Shown here: positions 1-7,953 of the stretch, piece after piece
Numbering within the stretch: the stretch's first letter is position 1
How the letters are laid out: the number at the start of each line of letters is the position of its first letter
Origin: JBDTNL01 sp039933785
GTDB taxonomy: Bacteria > Acidobacteriota > Thermoanaerobaculia > Multivoradales > JAGPDF01
NCBI GenBank assembly: GCA_039933785.1
Contig: JBDTNL010000052.1
Span: forward strand, 1-26,697
Direction: 5' to 3'
Length of the DNA: 26,697 nt
Position numbers and translations under genes: made by a program
The notes under the pieces: generated by a model
The model's input: only the letters and a program-made list of their open reading frames with translations
Databases searched by the model: none
What the model was told of the DNA's origin: nothing

Positions 1-38
1 GCCGCCGCCCCCCGTCTAGCAGCGGCTAAGATCCGCGG

Positions 39-1940
39 ATGTTGCCCGCGGTTCCAGCAGTTCTGGCACTCCTCTTCGCCGTGTGGAGCGGCAGCTTTTC
101 GAGTGGCGCCACGTGGAGCGGAGCCGTATCGGGCCACGTCGCTCTCCTCGGCGCCGTGCTGCTTGCCGCTCACGCGTGGAGCGATCCGCTGCGACTGGGC
201 TCCTTTCGGCGCTTCATCCCGTTAGGTCTTTGGGTGGCGGTCCTCACCAGCGCGGCGCTGTCTCCAGTGCCGCGCGCCGGTCGCGTGGCGATGATCCTGT
301 TGCCGGCGTTCCTGCTCGTGCCGGCGGCGGTGGAGCGCTGCTGGAGCGGCGCCGCCGAGAAACGGCGCGGCCTGGCGGGCCTCGCGATCGCGGTCGGCCT
401 GGTGTCGACCTGGGGCTTGCTCGATCGATTTGCGTTCGGCTCGCCGCGCGCGGCCATGCCGCTCGGGCACCACAACTTGCTCGCCGGGTTTCTCGTGGCG
501 CTCTTGCCGCTGGTGCTGCTCAATCTGCGCGAGAGCGGCTCCTGGCGTGCACTCTCCGCCGCCGGAGGGATTCTCGCGATCGCCGCGATCGTCGCCTCCG
601 GCTCGCTCTTGGCAGCGATCGCGCTCGCCGTTCAGTGCGTCTTGCTCGTGCTCTGGTGCGTCGGTTGGCATCGCCTGCTGTTGCCCACCGCGCTGCTCGT
701 TCTCGGTTTGCAGATGCCGCGGGTCGCGGCGATGATCTCTGGACACGACATTTCAACCCAGGCGCGGCTGGTCTATCTCGAGGCGGGTTGGCGCGGCTTT
801 CTCGAGCGGCCATGGCTAGGCTGGGGCCCAGGCTCGGTGCCTTGGACGCTGGCGGAGTTTCTGCGGCCGATTCCCGGAATCAATCCGCCGAGCGAGGTGG
901 TCGGCGATCTGCACTCGCTGCCGATGCAGATTCTCTACGAGCTCGGCGGGCTCGGATTCATGTTCACGCTCGGCACGGCGGCCATTTTTCTGCGGCGGCG
1001 AATCCTCGAGCGCGCCACGGCCGTGGACCCAGGCGCGCTCGGCGCTGGACTGATCGGCCTGCTAGGTGCGGCGGTGACGCGGCTGGGCGGAGCGTCGCTC
1101 TCGGTCACGGCGCTCCCGCTGACAGTGGGACTTGCCGCCGGCTGCGCGCTGGCGGGGAATCCGCGGCCGCGCTCCGAATCTCGCCCGTGGCCGGTGTGGA
1201 TCTACGTCGTGGTTGCCGCGGTAGCGCTCTGGCCGCTCGACCTGGGCATGCTTCACTATGAGGCCGGCCTGCGTGCGCTGGTCAGCGAGGGTTCGCGAGC
1301 GCTGGCCGAGTTGGGCGCTGCGCATCGCCTGGATCCCTCGCAGCCGCTCTACACTGCCCGGCTCGCCGATTTGACAGTCGGGGCCGGAGGCGCGGCATTG
1401 GCGGGCGATGCCGCCACCGAAGCTCGCTCAGTCGCGGCCCTTTGGGTCGCGGCCGGCGATCGTGAGAGCCGTGAATCGGGAGAGACGGGGCGCGAGGCCT
1501 ACCTGCATGCCGCGAAGCTCGACCCCTTGGGTGCGCTGCCACAGTTCCTCGCCATGACCGGTGCCCCCGAGGCCCCGGATGCCGCGGAGCTGAGTGCGCG
1601 AGCCCTACTCGGTGAGCCGCGTCTGCTCGCCGCGAAATTCTGGAACGGTCACGAAGACTTGCGGGCTCGGGCCGTCGAGCGTGTGCGGACCATGTCGGAA
1701 GTCGATGCGGGCTGGCGCGAGGCGCTCATCGCCGCCTCCGCAGCAGTGCCCTCAGCGACTGCGGCGTCGGAATGGATCGGATTGGAGATCGACGGCGAGC
1801 CGTACCTCGCGGTCTCGCTGCATGTGTTCCGCCGCCAGCCTTGGTTTTGGATGCTCGCTGCGGTCGAAGTCGACGGTGGGCTCGCCAGGCGAATTACGCT
1901 GCCGGCGGTCACGCGACTTGCGATCGACTCCGAACGCTAG
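39..1940 (+). CDS. O-antigen ligase / Wzy-like polytopic membrane protein
   Basis: A 633-residue inner-membrane protein. About the first 400 residues are a series of hydrophobic segments, followed by a soluble, alanine-rich tail of roughly 230 residues that may carry TPR-like helices (for example AHRLDPSQPLYTARLADL near 429-446). Two features resemble the O-antigen ligase/polymerase family (Wzy_C): the GHHNLLAGFL segment near residues 143-152, and the block with QARLVYLEAGWRGFLERP, then GWGPGS, then HSLPMQILYELGGLGF around 241-307. The family joins or polymerises lipid-linked glycans at the periplasmic face. An in-frame TAA at 27-29 fixes ATG 39 as the first possible ATG start. No strong Shine-Dalgarno is visible. 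The gene converges on vapC with abutting stop codons (TAG at 1938-1940, CTA at 1941-1943) and there is no terminator between them. The substrate cannot be told from sequence; no glycosyltransferases are in view. Confidence 0.8.
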   Translation: MLPAVPAVLALLFAVWSGSFSSGATWSGAVSGHVALLGAVLLAAHAWSDPLRLGSFRRFIPLGLWVAVLTSAALSPVPRAGRVAMILLPAFLLVPAAVERCWSGAAEKRRGLAGLAIAVGLVSTWGLLDRFAFGSPRAAMPLGHHNLLAGFLVALLPLVLLNLRESGSWRALSAAGGILAIAAIVASGSLLAAIALAVQCVLLVLWCVGWHRLLLPTALLVLGLQMPRVAAMISGHDISTQARLVYLEAGWRGFLERPWLGWGPGSVPWTLAEFLRPIPGINPPSEVVGDLHSLPMQILYELGGLGFMFTLGTAAIFLRRRILERATAVDPGALGAGLIGLLGAAVTRLGGASLSVTALPLTVGLAAGCALAGNPRPRSESRPWPVWIYVVVAAVALWPLDLGMLHYEAGLRALVSEGSRALAELGAAHRLDPSQPLYTARLADLTVGAGGAALAGDAATEARSVAALWVAAGDRESRESGETGREAYLHAAKLDPLGALPQFLAMTGAPEAPDAAELSARALLGEPRLLAAKFWNGHEDLRARAVERVRTMSEVDAGWREALIAASAAVPSATAASEWIGLEIDGEPYLAVSLHVFRRQPWFWMLAAVEVDGGLARRITLPAVTRLAIDSER

Positions 1941-2330
1941 CTAGACCAGTTCGACGGTGGCTTCATGGCCTGCCGTTGCGGTCAGCTTTCGATCGCGGGT
2001 AAGCAAGGGAACGCCCAGGACTTCGGCGAGCGCGACGTAGACGGCGTCGTATGCCGTCAGGTTGAAGCGGAGCTCCCAAATCCGTGGGACGTACCGTTCG
2101 TGGGCGTGGCGGTGAATAGGCAGCTCGATGAAATCCTCCATCGCCTGTCCAGCGCGCACGGCAGTCACCTCGTCGCGCCATGCCAGGCGGCGGAGCACGC
2201 TGGCGACTTCGATGTCGAGCAGATGCGGCGCGTGGACCTCCTCGCCGTGGGCAAAGACGCGAGCTTCGATCGAGGCCGAATCGTTGCCCAGCAGCAGATC
2301 GACTGCGGCCGAAGCGTCGAGCACGATCAT
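1941..2330 (-). CDS. vapC: VapC/FitB-type PIN-domain toxin ribonuclease
   Basis: A 129-residue PIN-domain protein, the usual length for a VapC toxin. All four metal-binding acidic residues of the family are visible: D5 in MIVLDAS, E41 in DIEVASVL, D95 in TAYDAVYVALAE and D113 in LLTRDRKL. VapC toxins are Mg-dependent endoribonucleases that typically cut tRNA or rRNA and are held inactive by the cognate antitoxin. The ATG at 2330 overlaps the antitoxin stop by 4 bp (ATGA), the standard coupled antitoxin-toxin order. A longer open frame runs upstream to 2585, but it covers the whole antitoxin gene in another frame, and the conserved N-terminal MIVLDAS marks the true start. The gene looks intact. 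Its RNA target is unknown. Confidence 0.92.
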   Translation of the reverse strand: MIVLDASAAVDLLLGNDSASIEARVFAHGEEVHAPHLLDIEVASVLRRLAWRDEVTAVRAGQAMEDFIELPIHRHAHERYVPRIWELRFNLTAYDAVYVALAEVLGVPLLTRDRKLTATAGHEATVELV

Positions 2331-2557
2331 CGTCGATCGCGGATCTCGCGCAGCACCTCGGCCGGAGAGGTCTTGAGGCGCACCGGCTCCCGCGCTGCCA
2401 GACGCGCGCGGATCTCCTCGGGCGTAAGGCGCTCGGCGCTTCGCCGCGCCTCCTCCAGGAGATAGTCGGAAAGCGACATCCCGGCAAGCGCGGCGCGAGA
2501 CTTGAGCTTGCGGTGCAGGGTGTCCGGAACGTTGCGGATCTGGATCATCTTCGACAT
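2327..2557 (-). CDS. vapB: VapB/FitA-like ribbon-helix-helix antitoxin
   Basis: A 76-residue antitoxin. The N-terminus MIQIRNVPDTLHRKLKSRA, followed by GMSLSDYLLEEARR, is a typical FitA-type ribbon-helix-helix DNA-binding domain. The charged C-terminal half (about residues 43-76) is the expected toxin-neutralising tail. It is encoded directly upstream of the PIN toxin with a 4-bp overlap. The ATG at 2557 lies only 6 nt from a strong predicted -10 element, so the mRNA may be leaderless. An alternative ATG at 2548 would begin MIQIRN, which matches family N-termini better. Neither has a clear Shine-Dalgarno. By family, the VapB-VapC complex represses its own promoter, and a matching inverted repeat is present here. 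Confidence 0.9.
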   Translation of the reverse strand: MSKMIQIRNVPDTLHRKLKSRAALAGMSLSDYLLEEARRSAERLTPEEIRARLAAREPVRLKTSPAEVLREIRDRR

Positions 2558-2590
2558 GTGGACAGGATAGTTGCATGCGCATCACATGTC
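2553..2590. promoter_or_regulatory. Inverted repeat flanking the vapBC promoter, likely VapBC operator
   Basis: The 8-bp sequence GACATGTG (2553-2560) and its exact reverse complement CACATGTC (2583-2590) bracket the promoter core. Each contains the palindrome ACATGT, with centres 30 bp apart, about three helical turns. One arm covers the start codon and the other covers part of the -35 box, the geometry expected for autorepression by a multimeric ribbon-helix-helix antitoxin. The repeat is seen directly; binding is inference. Confidence 0.55.
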
Positions 2591-2592
2591 AA
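2564..2592 (-). promoter_or_regulatory. Predicted sigma70-type promoter of vapBC
   Basis: On the minus strand a perfect TTGACA (-35, 2587-2592) is followed by exactly 17 bp and then TATCCT (-10, 2564-2569, 4 of 6 to consensus). Only 6 nt separate the -10 from the ATG at 2557, so transcription should start at or next to the start codon. Strength and start site are inferred from consensus only. Confidence 0.7.
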
Positions 2593-2617
2593 TGTGTCCT
2601 GCGCAGGCATATGTGGA

Positions 2618-2638
2618 GGGCACGGCGCTGCCGTGCCC
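2618..2638 (-). terminator. Stem-loop downstream of the lysine aminotransferase gene
   Basis: A perfect 9-bp inverted repeat, GGGCACGGC and GCCGTGCCC, with a 3-nt GCT loop begins 5 nt past the transaminase stop codon. It sits before the vapBC promoter, as an insulating terminator would. No U-tract follows on the minus strand, so it may be a weak or Rho-assisted terminator, or an mRNA 3'-end stabiliser. Confidence 0.45.
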
Positions 2639-2643
2639 TGGCC

Positions 2644-3984
2644 CTAGAAGGCCGCCGAAAGCGCCTTCTCGAGCCGGCGCAGGCCTTCGTTCGCCTGCTC
2701 GATCGTCAGGCAGACCGGCGGGCGGAAGCGGATGGCGTGGGTGCCGGACGCCAGGCCGAGCACGTCGTTGTCGTTCAGCACCTTCATCGTCTTGTTGCGG
2801 GTCTCGGTGTCCGGCAGGTCGAACGCGAGGAACATGCCGCGGCCGCGCGCGTTGGTGACCTTGCCGGGGAACATCGCCTCGAAGCGGCGGAGGCCCTCGA
2901 GCAGATGGGCGCCGACGCGGGTCGCGTTCGCCAGCAGATCGTCTTCCTCGATGACCTCGATGATGCGCGTGCAGCGCACGATATCCGCCAGGTTGCCACC
3001 CCAGGTCGAGTTGATGCGGCTCGAGACCTTGAACACGGAATCGATCTCATCCACGCGCGGACCGGCGCAGACGCCGCAAACCTGGGTCTTCTTGCCGAAC
3101 GAGAACACGTCGGGCTCGACACCGAAGTGTTCGAACGACCACCACTTGCCGGTGGTGGCGAAGCCCGACTGCACTTCGTCGAAAATGAGCAGGAATTCGT
3201 GTTCGTCGGCCAGCCGGCGCAGCGTCTGCAGGAATTCGGGACGGAAATGGTTGTCGCCGCCTTCGCCCTGGATGGGCTCGACGATCAGCCCGGCGATGTC
3301 GTCGGGATTCTCCCGCAAAGCGCGCTCGATCTCGGCTACTGCCTGAGCCTCGGTCTCCAGCACCCGCTGAAGCACCGTGTCGGTGATCGGGAACGAGAGC
3401 TTCGGGTTGACGATCCGCGGCCAGGGGAACTTGGGGAAGTACTGGGTCTTCCTCGGATCGGTGTTGGTGAGCGACATGGTATAGCCGCTGCGGCCGTGGA
3501 AGGCCTCGCGGAAGTGGATGATCTGCGAGCCCTTCTCGCCCTTGCCCGCGGCGAGGTTCTTGCGCACCTTCCAATCGAAGGCCACCTTGAGCGCGTTCTC
3601 GACCGCGGCGGCGCCGCCCTCGATGAAGAACATGCGCTTGCGGAAACCCTCCGGCAACGTGCGGGCGAAGGCCTCGGTGAGCTCGGCGAGGTACGTGGTG
3701 TAGATGTCCGAATTGGCGAGCTTGTGAAGCGCCGCCGGCAGGATGCGCGCCTTGAACTCGGGCGTCGTCATCTTGGGGTGGTTGTAGCCCAGGGCGCAGG
3801 TCGAGAAGGAGCCGAACAGATCGAGCACGTCACGGCCGCGGTAGCTGTCCCAGAGAAAGGGTCCGTGGCTCCGCTCGAGGTCGAGCACGAGGTGAAAGCC
3901 GTCGACTAGGAGGTGCTTCTTGAGGACGTCGTGGACTTCCGTGGGGTCGACGCGATGGCCCGTGGGCGCCGTGGTGGTGGTCAT
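2644..3984 (-). CDS. lat: L-lysine 6-transaminase (class III, PLP-dependent)
   Basis: A 446-residue class III aminotransferase. It resembles L-lysine 6-aminotransferase (Lat), which moves the epsilon-amino group of lysine to 2-oxoglutarate. The product is 2-aminoadipate 6-semialdehyde, which cyclises to piperideine-6-carboxylate. Visible features are the PLP-contacting FDEVQSGF (Asp269), the Schiff-base motif FGKKTQVCG (Lys298, or the adjacent Lys299), the GLIVEPIQGEGGD segment near 232-244, and an intact C-terminus. A good Shine-Dalgarno (GGAAGGAG) lies about 8 nt before the ATG. The gene stands alone: no aminoadipate semialdehyde dehydrogenase, Lrp regulator or beta-lactam genes are adjacent. 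The role could be lysine catabolism or, as proposed for actinobacterial homologues, stress or stationary-phase metabolism. A related omega-aminotransferase specificity is possible but less likely given the motif match. Confidence 0.88.
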   Translation of the reverse strand: MTTTTAPTGHRVDPTEVHDVLKKHLLVDGFHLVLDLERSHGPFLWDSYRGRDVLDLFGSFSTCALGYNHPKMTTPEFKARILPAALHKLANSDIYTTYLAELTEAFARTLPEGFRKRMFFIEGGAAAVENALKVAFDWKVRKNLAAGKGEKGSQIIHFREAFHGRSGYTMSLTNTDPRKTQYFPKFPWPRIVNPKLSFPITDTVLQRVLETEAQAVAEIERALRENPDDIAGLIVEPIQGEGGDNHFRPEFLQTLRRLADEHEFLLIFDEVQSGFATTGKWWSFEHFGVEPDVFSFGKKTQVCGVCAGPRVDEIDSVFKVSSRINSTWGGNLADIVRCTRIIEVIEEDDLLANATRVGAHLLEGLRRFEAMFPGKVTNARGRGMFLAFDLPDTETRNKTMKVLNDNDVLGLASGTHAIRFRPPVCLTIEQANEGLRRLEKALSAAF

Positions 3985-4173
3985 GTTCGGTCTCCTTCCG
4001 TTCGCTCGCAGGACCCAGAGGGGACGAGTCCGCTATCTGCACGAAAATCTATCTTGTTGGGGGCGCGAGGCGAGAGCCTCAGCGGTTGGAGCAATTTAGC
4101 AGTCGCAGAATGAGCGGGTCAACTCCCGTACCGGTGGTGATGTCCGACCTGGGACACCTACAGAATCAGTCAC

Positions 4174-5331
4174 TTAGCGGCCGGAAACTGGGTCCAGGGC
4201 GATGGGTTCGCTCCGCCGGACCGCCTTGCCGGCGACTGCGGTCTGGTTCCTGCCGGTCTCCTTGGCGATATACATCGCCGTGTCCGACAGGCGGAGGAGC
4301 GCGCTCTTGCTTTGCTGGAGCGTCATCCCCTTTTGCAGGTGCCGCTTCAGGCTGGCGACGCCGATCGAGCAGGTGAGGCCGGTGAGCGAGAGCGGCTCGA
4401 GCTGGATTTCGCCCGGTTCGCTGCAGAACACGCTCCCGACGATTTGTTTGCGGATCTGCTCGGCTTGCCCCACCGCCGCCGCCAAACCCATCCCGGGGAG
4501 GGTCAGCACGAACTCGTCGCCGCCGTAGCGCGCGGCGATCGCCTCGGTCTCGCCGACCTGCTTGCGCAACAGGCGGCCGATCTCGCGCAGCACCTGGCTG
4601 CCGGCGAGGTGGCCGTGAGTGTCGTTCACGCGCTTGAAGTAGTCGAGGTCGAGGAACAGAACCGAGAGATCGCGGCCGTCCTCGATGCAAGCTGCGATCG
4701 CCTGGGCGAGCGCGATGTGCAAGTAGCGATCGTTGTAGAGGCCGGTGAGATTGTCGCGCTTGGCGACCTCGAGCGCGTGCCGTCCGTCGAGCACGTTTTG
4801 AATCGACACCGAGATATAGCTGGCGAAGATTTCGAGCAGGTGGCGGTCCTGCTCGCTGAACTCCCGCGCATTGCGTCGATTGATGAGCTCCAGCACGCCG
4901 CACACTTCGGCGCCGATGCGGATCGGGATGGCGACCAGGGACTGCGAGGTATAGCCCGTGCCGCGATCGATCTCGGAGTAGAAAAACGAGTCCTCGCGCA
5001 CGTCGGGCGCGCTGTAGGCCGTGCCGGTCAAGTAGACATGCCCGGCGATGCCGCGATCGGAGGGAATGCGCCGGCCGAGCAGATTCTCCGAAGCCTCGCC
5101 GAACGCGGCGATGAAGGTCAAAGTGTTCTGCTTGCGGTCTGGAAGCTTTTCTACTGGATTATCGAGCAGGATCGACCCCGCCTCGGCGGGAACGAATTCC
5201 GCCGCCTTGCGAAGCACTTCGACCAGATTGTCGGCCAGACTCATCTCGGGCTGGTGCCCAGGCACGGCACGGCGGCGCTCGAGAAATGCCTGGAGGCGAT
5301 TCGCGTCCAGGCAGTGGAAGTCGGCGCTCAC
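4174..5331 (-). CDS. GAF-GGDEF diguanylate cyclase
   Basis: A 385-residue soluble protein without membrane segments. A GAF domain spans about 30-182 (for example GIAGHVYLTGTAYSAPDV, then VAIPIRIGAEVCGVLELINR). It is followed by a GGDEF domain from about 190 that opens with DNLTGLYNDRYL and has the active-site GGDEF at 270-274 plus the metal-binding FLDLDYFKRVND. It should make cyclic di-GMP from two GTP. The product-inhibition RxxD site usually found just upstream of GGDEF is absent (ETEA at that position), so feedback inhibition by that route is not expected. The start is GTG with no clear Shine-Dalgarno. A TATACT -10-like hexamer (5364-5369) lies 32 nt upstream but has no matching -35. The GAF ligand is unknown. 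Confidence 0.9.
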   Translation of the reverse strand: MSADFHCLDANRLQAFLERRRAVPGHQPEMSLADNLVEVLRKAAEFVPAEAGSILLDNPVEKLPDRKQNTLTFIAAFGEASENLLGRRIPSDRGIAGHVYLTGTAYSAPDVREDSFFYSEIDRGTGYTSQSLVAIPIRIGAEVCGVLELINRRNAREFSEQDRHLLEIFASYISVSIQNVLDGRHALEVAKRDNLTGLYNDRYLHIALAQAIAACIEDGRDLSVLFLDLDYFKRVNDTHGHLAGSQVLREIGRLLRKQVGETEAIAARYGGDEFVLTLPGMGLAAAVGQAEQIRKQIVGSVFCSEPGEIQLEPLSLTGLTCSIGVASLKRHLQKGMTLQQSKSALLRLSDTAMYIAKETGRNQTAVAGKAVRRSEPIALDPVSGR

Positions 5332-5416
5332 GGCCGACCCGGCGCTGGGTTCATAGGGCCAAGAGTATAAGGCTCCTTCCCGTTTCCGCTCTGGTCAAAA
5401 GTACGGGTAGCAGCGC

Positions 5417-7180
5417 TCAACCCAGAGACCGAGCCAGCCGTCGGGACAGGTCTCTGAGCTCCGACTGCAGGATTTCGGTCGAAGAGAGCTGCGGGGCGTG
5501 GCGCAGATAGTGGAGATCGGCCGCCAGGCGGTCGAGGTCGGCCCGGGACTCGGCCGACAGGTCCTGATTCGCCAGTGCCGCCGGCCAACGCTCCGCGGCC
5601 AGCCCCGCCGGGAGCATCCAGCGCGCCGTCAGGAATGCGCTCCAGGCCTGTTCGATGAGCTCGGCGGCCTGGCGAGGGCGCGGCTCGTGTTCAGACTCTT
5701 CAAGCTGCTCGCGAAGTCTTCGCAGGGCCGCGCCCGAGCGAATGCGCCGTCGCCGAGCCTCGAGGAGCCAGGTTGCGGCAGCCACCAGCAGCGCACCGCC
5801 AACGGCGCCACCGGCCGCGATGAGCCAGGGCGACTGCGTCGAGGGAGGTAGCGCCGGAGCGGGCGCCGCGGAGGGAGGCGTGGCGGCAACGGGCGGCGGA
5901 CTGGCGACGCCGGCAGCCGAGAGGCGCTGGGGCGCCGTGGCGGCAGTCTTGAACGACCGCGAGTCGGGGTCGAAGTACGGCACCTCGATCGCCGGCAGCG
6001 TCCACTCCCCGGCATGCTCCGGCACGAGGACGAAGCTCCAGGTGCGGCGACCCAAGACGGTGGTGCCTTGCACGTCCTCGCTGCCGCTCTTTTGCGGCGG
6101 GAAGGCGCGCACGCCGTCGAGCAACGGGAACGCCGGATCGGGCACGCCCTGCAGGTTGCCCTGCCCGCTCAGCGTCAGGGTCAAGGTCGCCGCTTCTCCT
6201 GCCTTGACGGCTGCCGGTTCGAGCTTCGCGTCGAGCTTGATCTTGCCCACCGTGCCGGAAAATCCAGGCGGCGCGACGGGGAGGGCATGCGCCTCGATGG
6301 TGACGCCGTTGCTGATCCTGTCGACCGATTGCATGGACGGCACGAGTTCGCCGAACGGACCCACGGAGGGTACCCGGACGACGAGCTCACTGCGCATCGG
6401 CTCGATCTCGATCTTCCCGGGCGCCAGGGGAAACAGGGCCTTCTGGAGCAAGGCGACGCGCGCGTAGCGCTCGCCCTGAAAATCCACCATGTCCGGGCGG
6501 AGGCGCCGCTGAGGCTGCGGGATATCGCGCGCCCAGAAGCCGCGGAAAGTGGGCATCACCTGCGGGTTGACGCCGCTCACGTCGGCCTGGGTGTAGAGAT
6601 ACATGGAGTAGAGGACCTGTTGCCCGACGAGCGGATCGGCCGGCACAGCCTCGGCGCGAAGGAACAACTTGGCTTCGCGCTGCGGCGCGGGACGGCCGCG
6701 CCCCGAAAGGGAGCCGCCGAAGAGCCGATCGAAGGGGTTGCTTGGAGCCGTCGGCTGAGAACTTGGGCTCGAATCGGGTGACGCCTGCTGCACGTCCACC
6801 CTCTGGTCCGGCAGGTCGTATTGCTGGTCCTTGAGCTTCACTTGAATGTGATGCACGCTCGCCGGACCGATCTTGAGCGGCACCATCTGCCAGGTGAGGG
6901 TCAAGCTGCTCGAGCTCTGTCCGTTGACCCACGAAAAGTTCTGCGACTGCGATGGCCCGCGGACGACCTTCAGGTTGTCGAGGGCGAACTGCGGCAGGCT
7001 GTCGAGCGAACCGCCGCCGGTGATGGTGATGGTGAACGAAGCGACCTCATCGAGCCCGATCTGCGGCTCGATCGAAGCCTCCACCTTGATTTCGGACGCG
7101 CCGGCGCTCGGCGCCGACAGCGCCAGCACGCCGATCGCGCCGGCGACGAGCGCCGCAGCTAGCGTGCGGTGCCGGATCAC
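5417..7180 (-). CDS. batD: BatD-like protein (oxygen-tolerance family), last gene of the MoxR/Bat operon
   Basis: A protein of about 587 residues. It has an N-terminal signal peptide (TLAAALVAGAIGVLALSAPSAGA), a large periplasmic part with beta-rich BatD repeats, a low-complexity Ala/Pro linker, one transmembrane helix near WLIAAGGAVGGALLVAAATWLL, and a cytoplasmic helical tail. BatD proteins accompany the VWA proteins BatA/BatB; the operon was named for aerotolerance in Bacteroides, but the biochemical role is unresolved. GTG 7180 overlaps the upstream stop as GTGA and is preferred. TTG 7183 is one codon earlier and in frame. The segment GRGRPAPQREAKLFLRAEAV leading into DPLVGQQVLYSMYLYT is typical of the family. 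No further gene follows in this direction before the GGDEF gene, which has its own upstream gap of 85 bp. Confidence 0.85.
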   Translation of the reverse strand: MIRHRTLAAALVAGAIGVLALSAPSAGASEIKVEASIEPQIGLDEVASFTITITGGGSLDSLPQFALDNLKVVRGPSQSQNFSWVNGQSSSSLTLTWQMVPLKIGPASVHHIQVKLKDQQYDLPDQRVDVQQASPDSSPSSQPTAPSNPFDRLFGGSLSGRGRPAPQREAKLFLRAEAVPADPLVGQQVLYSMYLYTQADVSGVNPQVMPTFRGFWARDIPQPQRRLRPDMVDFQGERYARVALLQKALFPLAPGKIEIEPMRSELVVRVPSVGPFGELVPSMQSVDRISNGVTIEAHALPVAPPGFSGTVGKIKLDAKLEPAAVKAGEAATLTLTLSGQGNLQGVPDPAFPLLDGVRAFPPQKSGSEDVQGTTVLGRRTWSFVLVPEHAGEWTLPAIEVPYFDPDSRSFKTAATAPQRLSAAGVASPPPVAATPPSAAPAPALPPSTQSPWLIAAGGAVGGALLVAAATWLLEARRRRIRSGAALRRLREQLEESEHEPRPRQAAELIEQAWSAFLTARWMLPAGLAAERWPAALANQDLSAESRADLDRLAADLHYLRHAPQLSSTEILQSELRDLSRRLARSLG

Positions 7181-7953
7181 CAATCCTTCACTCCCTTAGG
7201 CGACTTGCGGACCCGGCGCGCGAGGTCCGCCTTGCGCTGCTGGCGTTCGAGGTTCTCGACCGATTCGAGCAGCGCCGCGGCCTGTTGGGCGTTCATCTCG
7301 GGCTGCTCTTTGAAGTTGCCCATGCCTTTTTCCTGCGGCTTCTGCTGGCCCTGTTGCGGCGGCTGGTACTCCGACGGGTCTTGCGCCTTGGACTGCTCGG
7401 GGTTGCCCTGCGAAGGATCCTGAGAGCCCGCTCCCTCCGCGCGCTCCTGTTGTCCTTCGCGCTTGCCGTTCGGCGTTTCCTGCGGCTTCTTCGCCTGCCG
7501 CTCTTTTTCGAGCTGGCGCAGGGCGAGCTCGAGATTCCACTTCGCGTCCTCGCTCGCGGGATCCAAGCGCAGCGATTGCTTGTAGGCCTCGACCGCTCCG
7601 GACGCATCGCCCGCGGCCAGCTTGGCGTTCCCCAGGTTGTATTGCACGCGCGGTTTGAGCCCCGGGCTCGCGGTCTCGGCGGCCTTCTCGAGATACGGCA
7701 CGGCGTCCTTGCCTTGATTGACCAGCAAGTGGCCGGAGCCGGCGTTGTATTGCACGGCCGGATTGCTGGGATCGAGGCGGGCCGCGGTGTCGAGCGGCCG
7801 CACGGCGGCCTCGGCCTTGCCGCTCTGGACCGCGCCGAGCGCCGTGCTGGTGCGCTCGCGGGGGTTGTAGAGCCAACGCTCGGCCCAGGCCGGCAGGTGA
7901 ATCCACGAGGGCAGCGCCACGAGCAGGGTGAGCGGAAGGAGGATCGACTTCAT
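7177..7953 (-). CDS. TPR protein of the Bat operon (BatC-like)
   Basis: A 258-residue protein. A hydrophobic N-terminus (about 4-20, signal or anchor) is followed by TPR helices: roughly 36-62, then 67-95 with VQYNAGSGHLLVNQGKDAV, and 101-135 with VQYNLGNAKLAAGDASGAV. A charged, Gln/Glu/Lys-rich low-complexity stretch covers about 147-215, and a short conserved helical end includes NAQQAAALLESVENLERQQR. TPR proteins of this kind sit between BatB and BatD in many MoxR/Bat operons and are thought to scaffold the VWA proteins at the membrane. The ATG overlaps the batB stop by 4 bp, and its own stop overlaps the batD start by 4 bp, so translation is probably coupled along the chain. Confidence 0.85.
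   Translation of the reverse strand: MKSILLPLTLLVALPSWIHLPAWAERWLYNPRERTSTALGAVQSGKAEAAVRPLDTAARLDPSNPAVQYNAGSGHLLVNQGKDAVPYLEKAAETASPGLKPRVQYNLGNAKLAAGDASGAVEAYKQSLRLDPASEDAKWNLELALRQLEKERQAKKPQETPNGKREGQQERAEGAGSQDPSQGNPEQSKAQDPSEYQPPQQGQQKPQEKGMGNFKEQPEMNAQQAAALLESVENLERQQRKADLARRVRKSPKGVKDW

Noticed and set aside
1..38. End of an upstream plus-strand gene
   Set aside because: TAG and TAA triplets occur here, but too little sequence is present to assign a coding frame.
2575..3909. A 444-codon plus-strand open frame opposite the lysine transaminase
   Set aside because: Mirror frame of a strongly conserved aminotransferase; composition is Arg/Glu/Val-rich with no domain.
4020..4060. GGAC-GA-GTCC followed by a GAAA-like stretch, considered as a hammerhead-type ribozyme or riboswitch upstream of lat
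   Set aside because: The conserved CUGAUGA core is missing and no consistent three-stem fold can be drawn.
4067..4080. Small hairpin GAGGC-GAGA-GCCTC in the lat upstream region
   Set aside because: Only 5 bp of stem; likely by chance at this GC content and not placed as a terminator or leader element.
4312..5370. A 352-codon plus-strand open frame opposite the GGDEF gene
   Set aside because: Shadow frame of a clear GAF-GGDEF protein.
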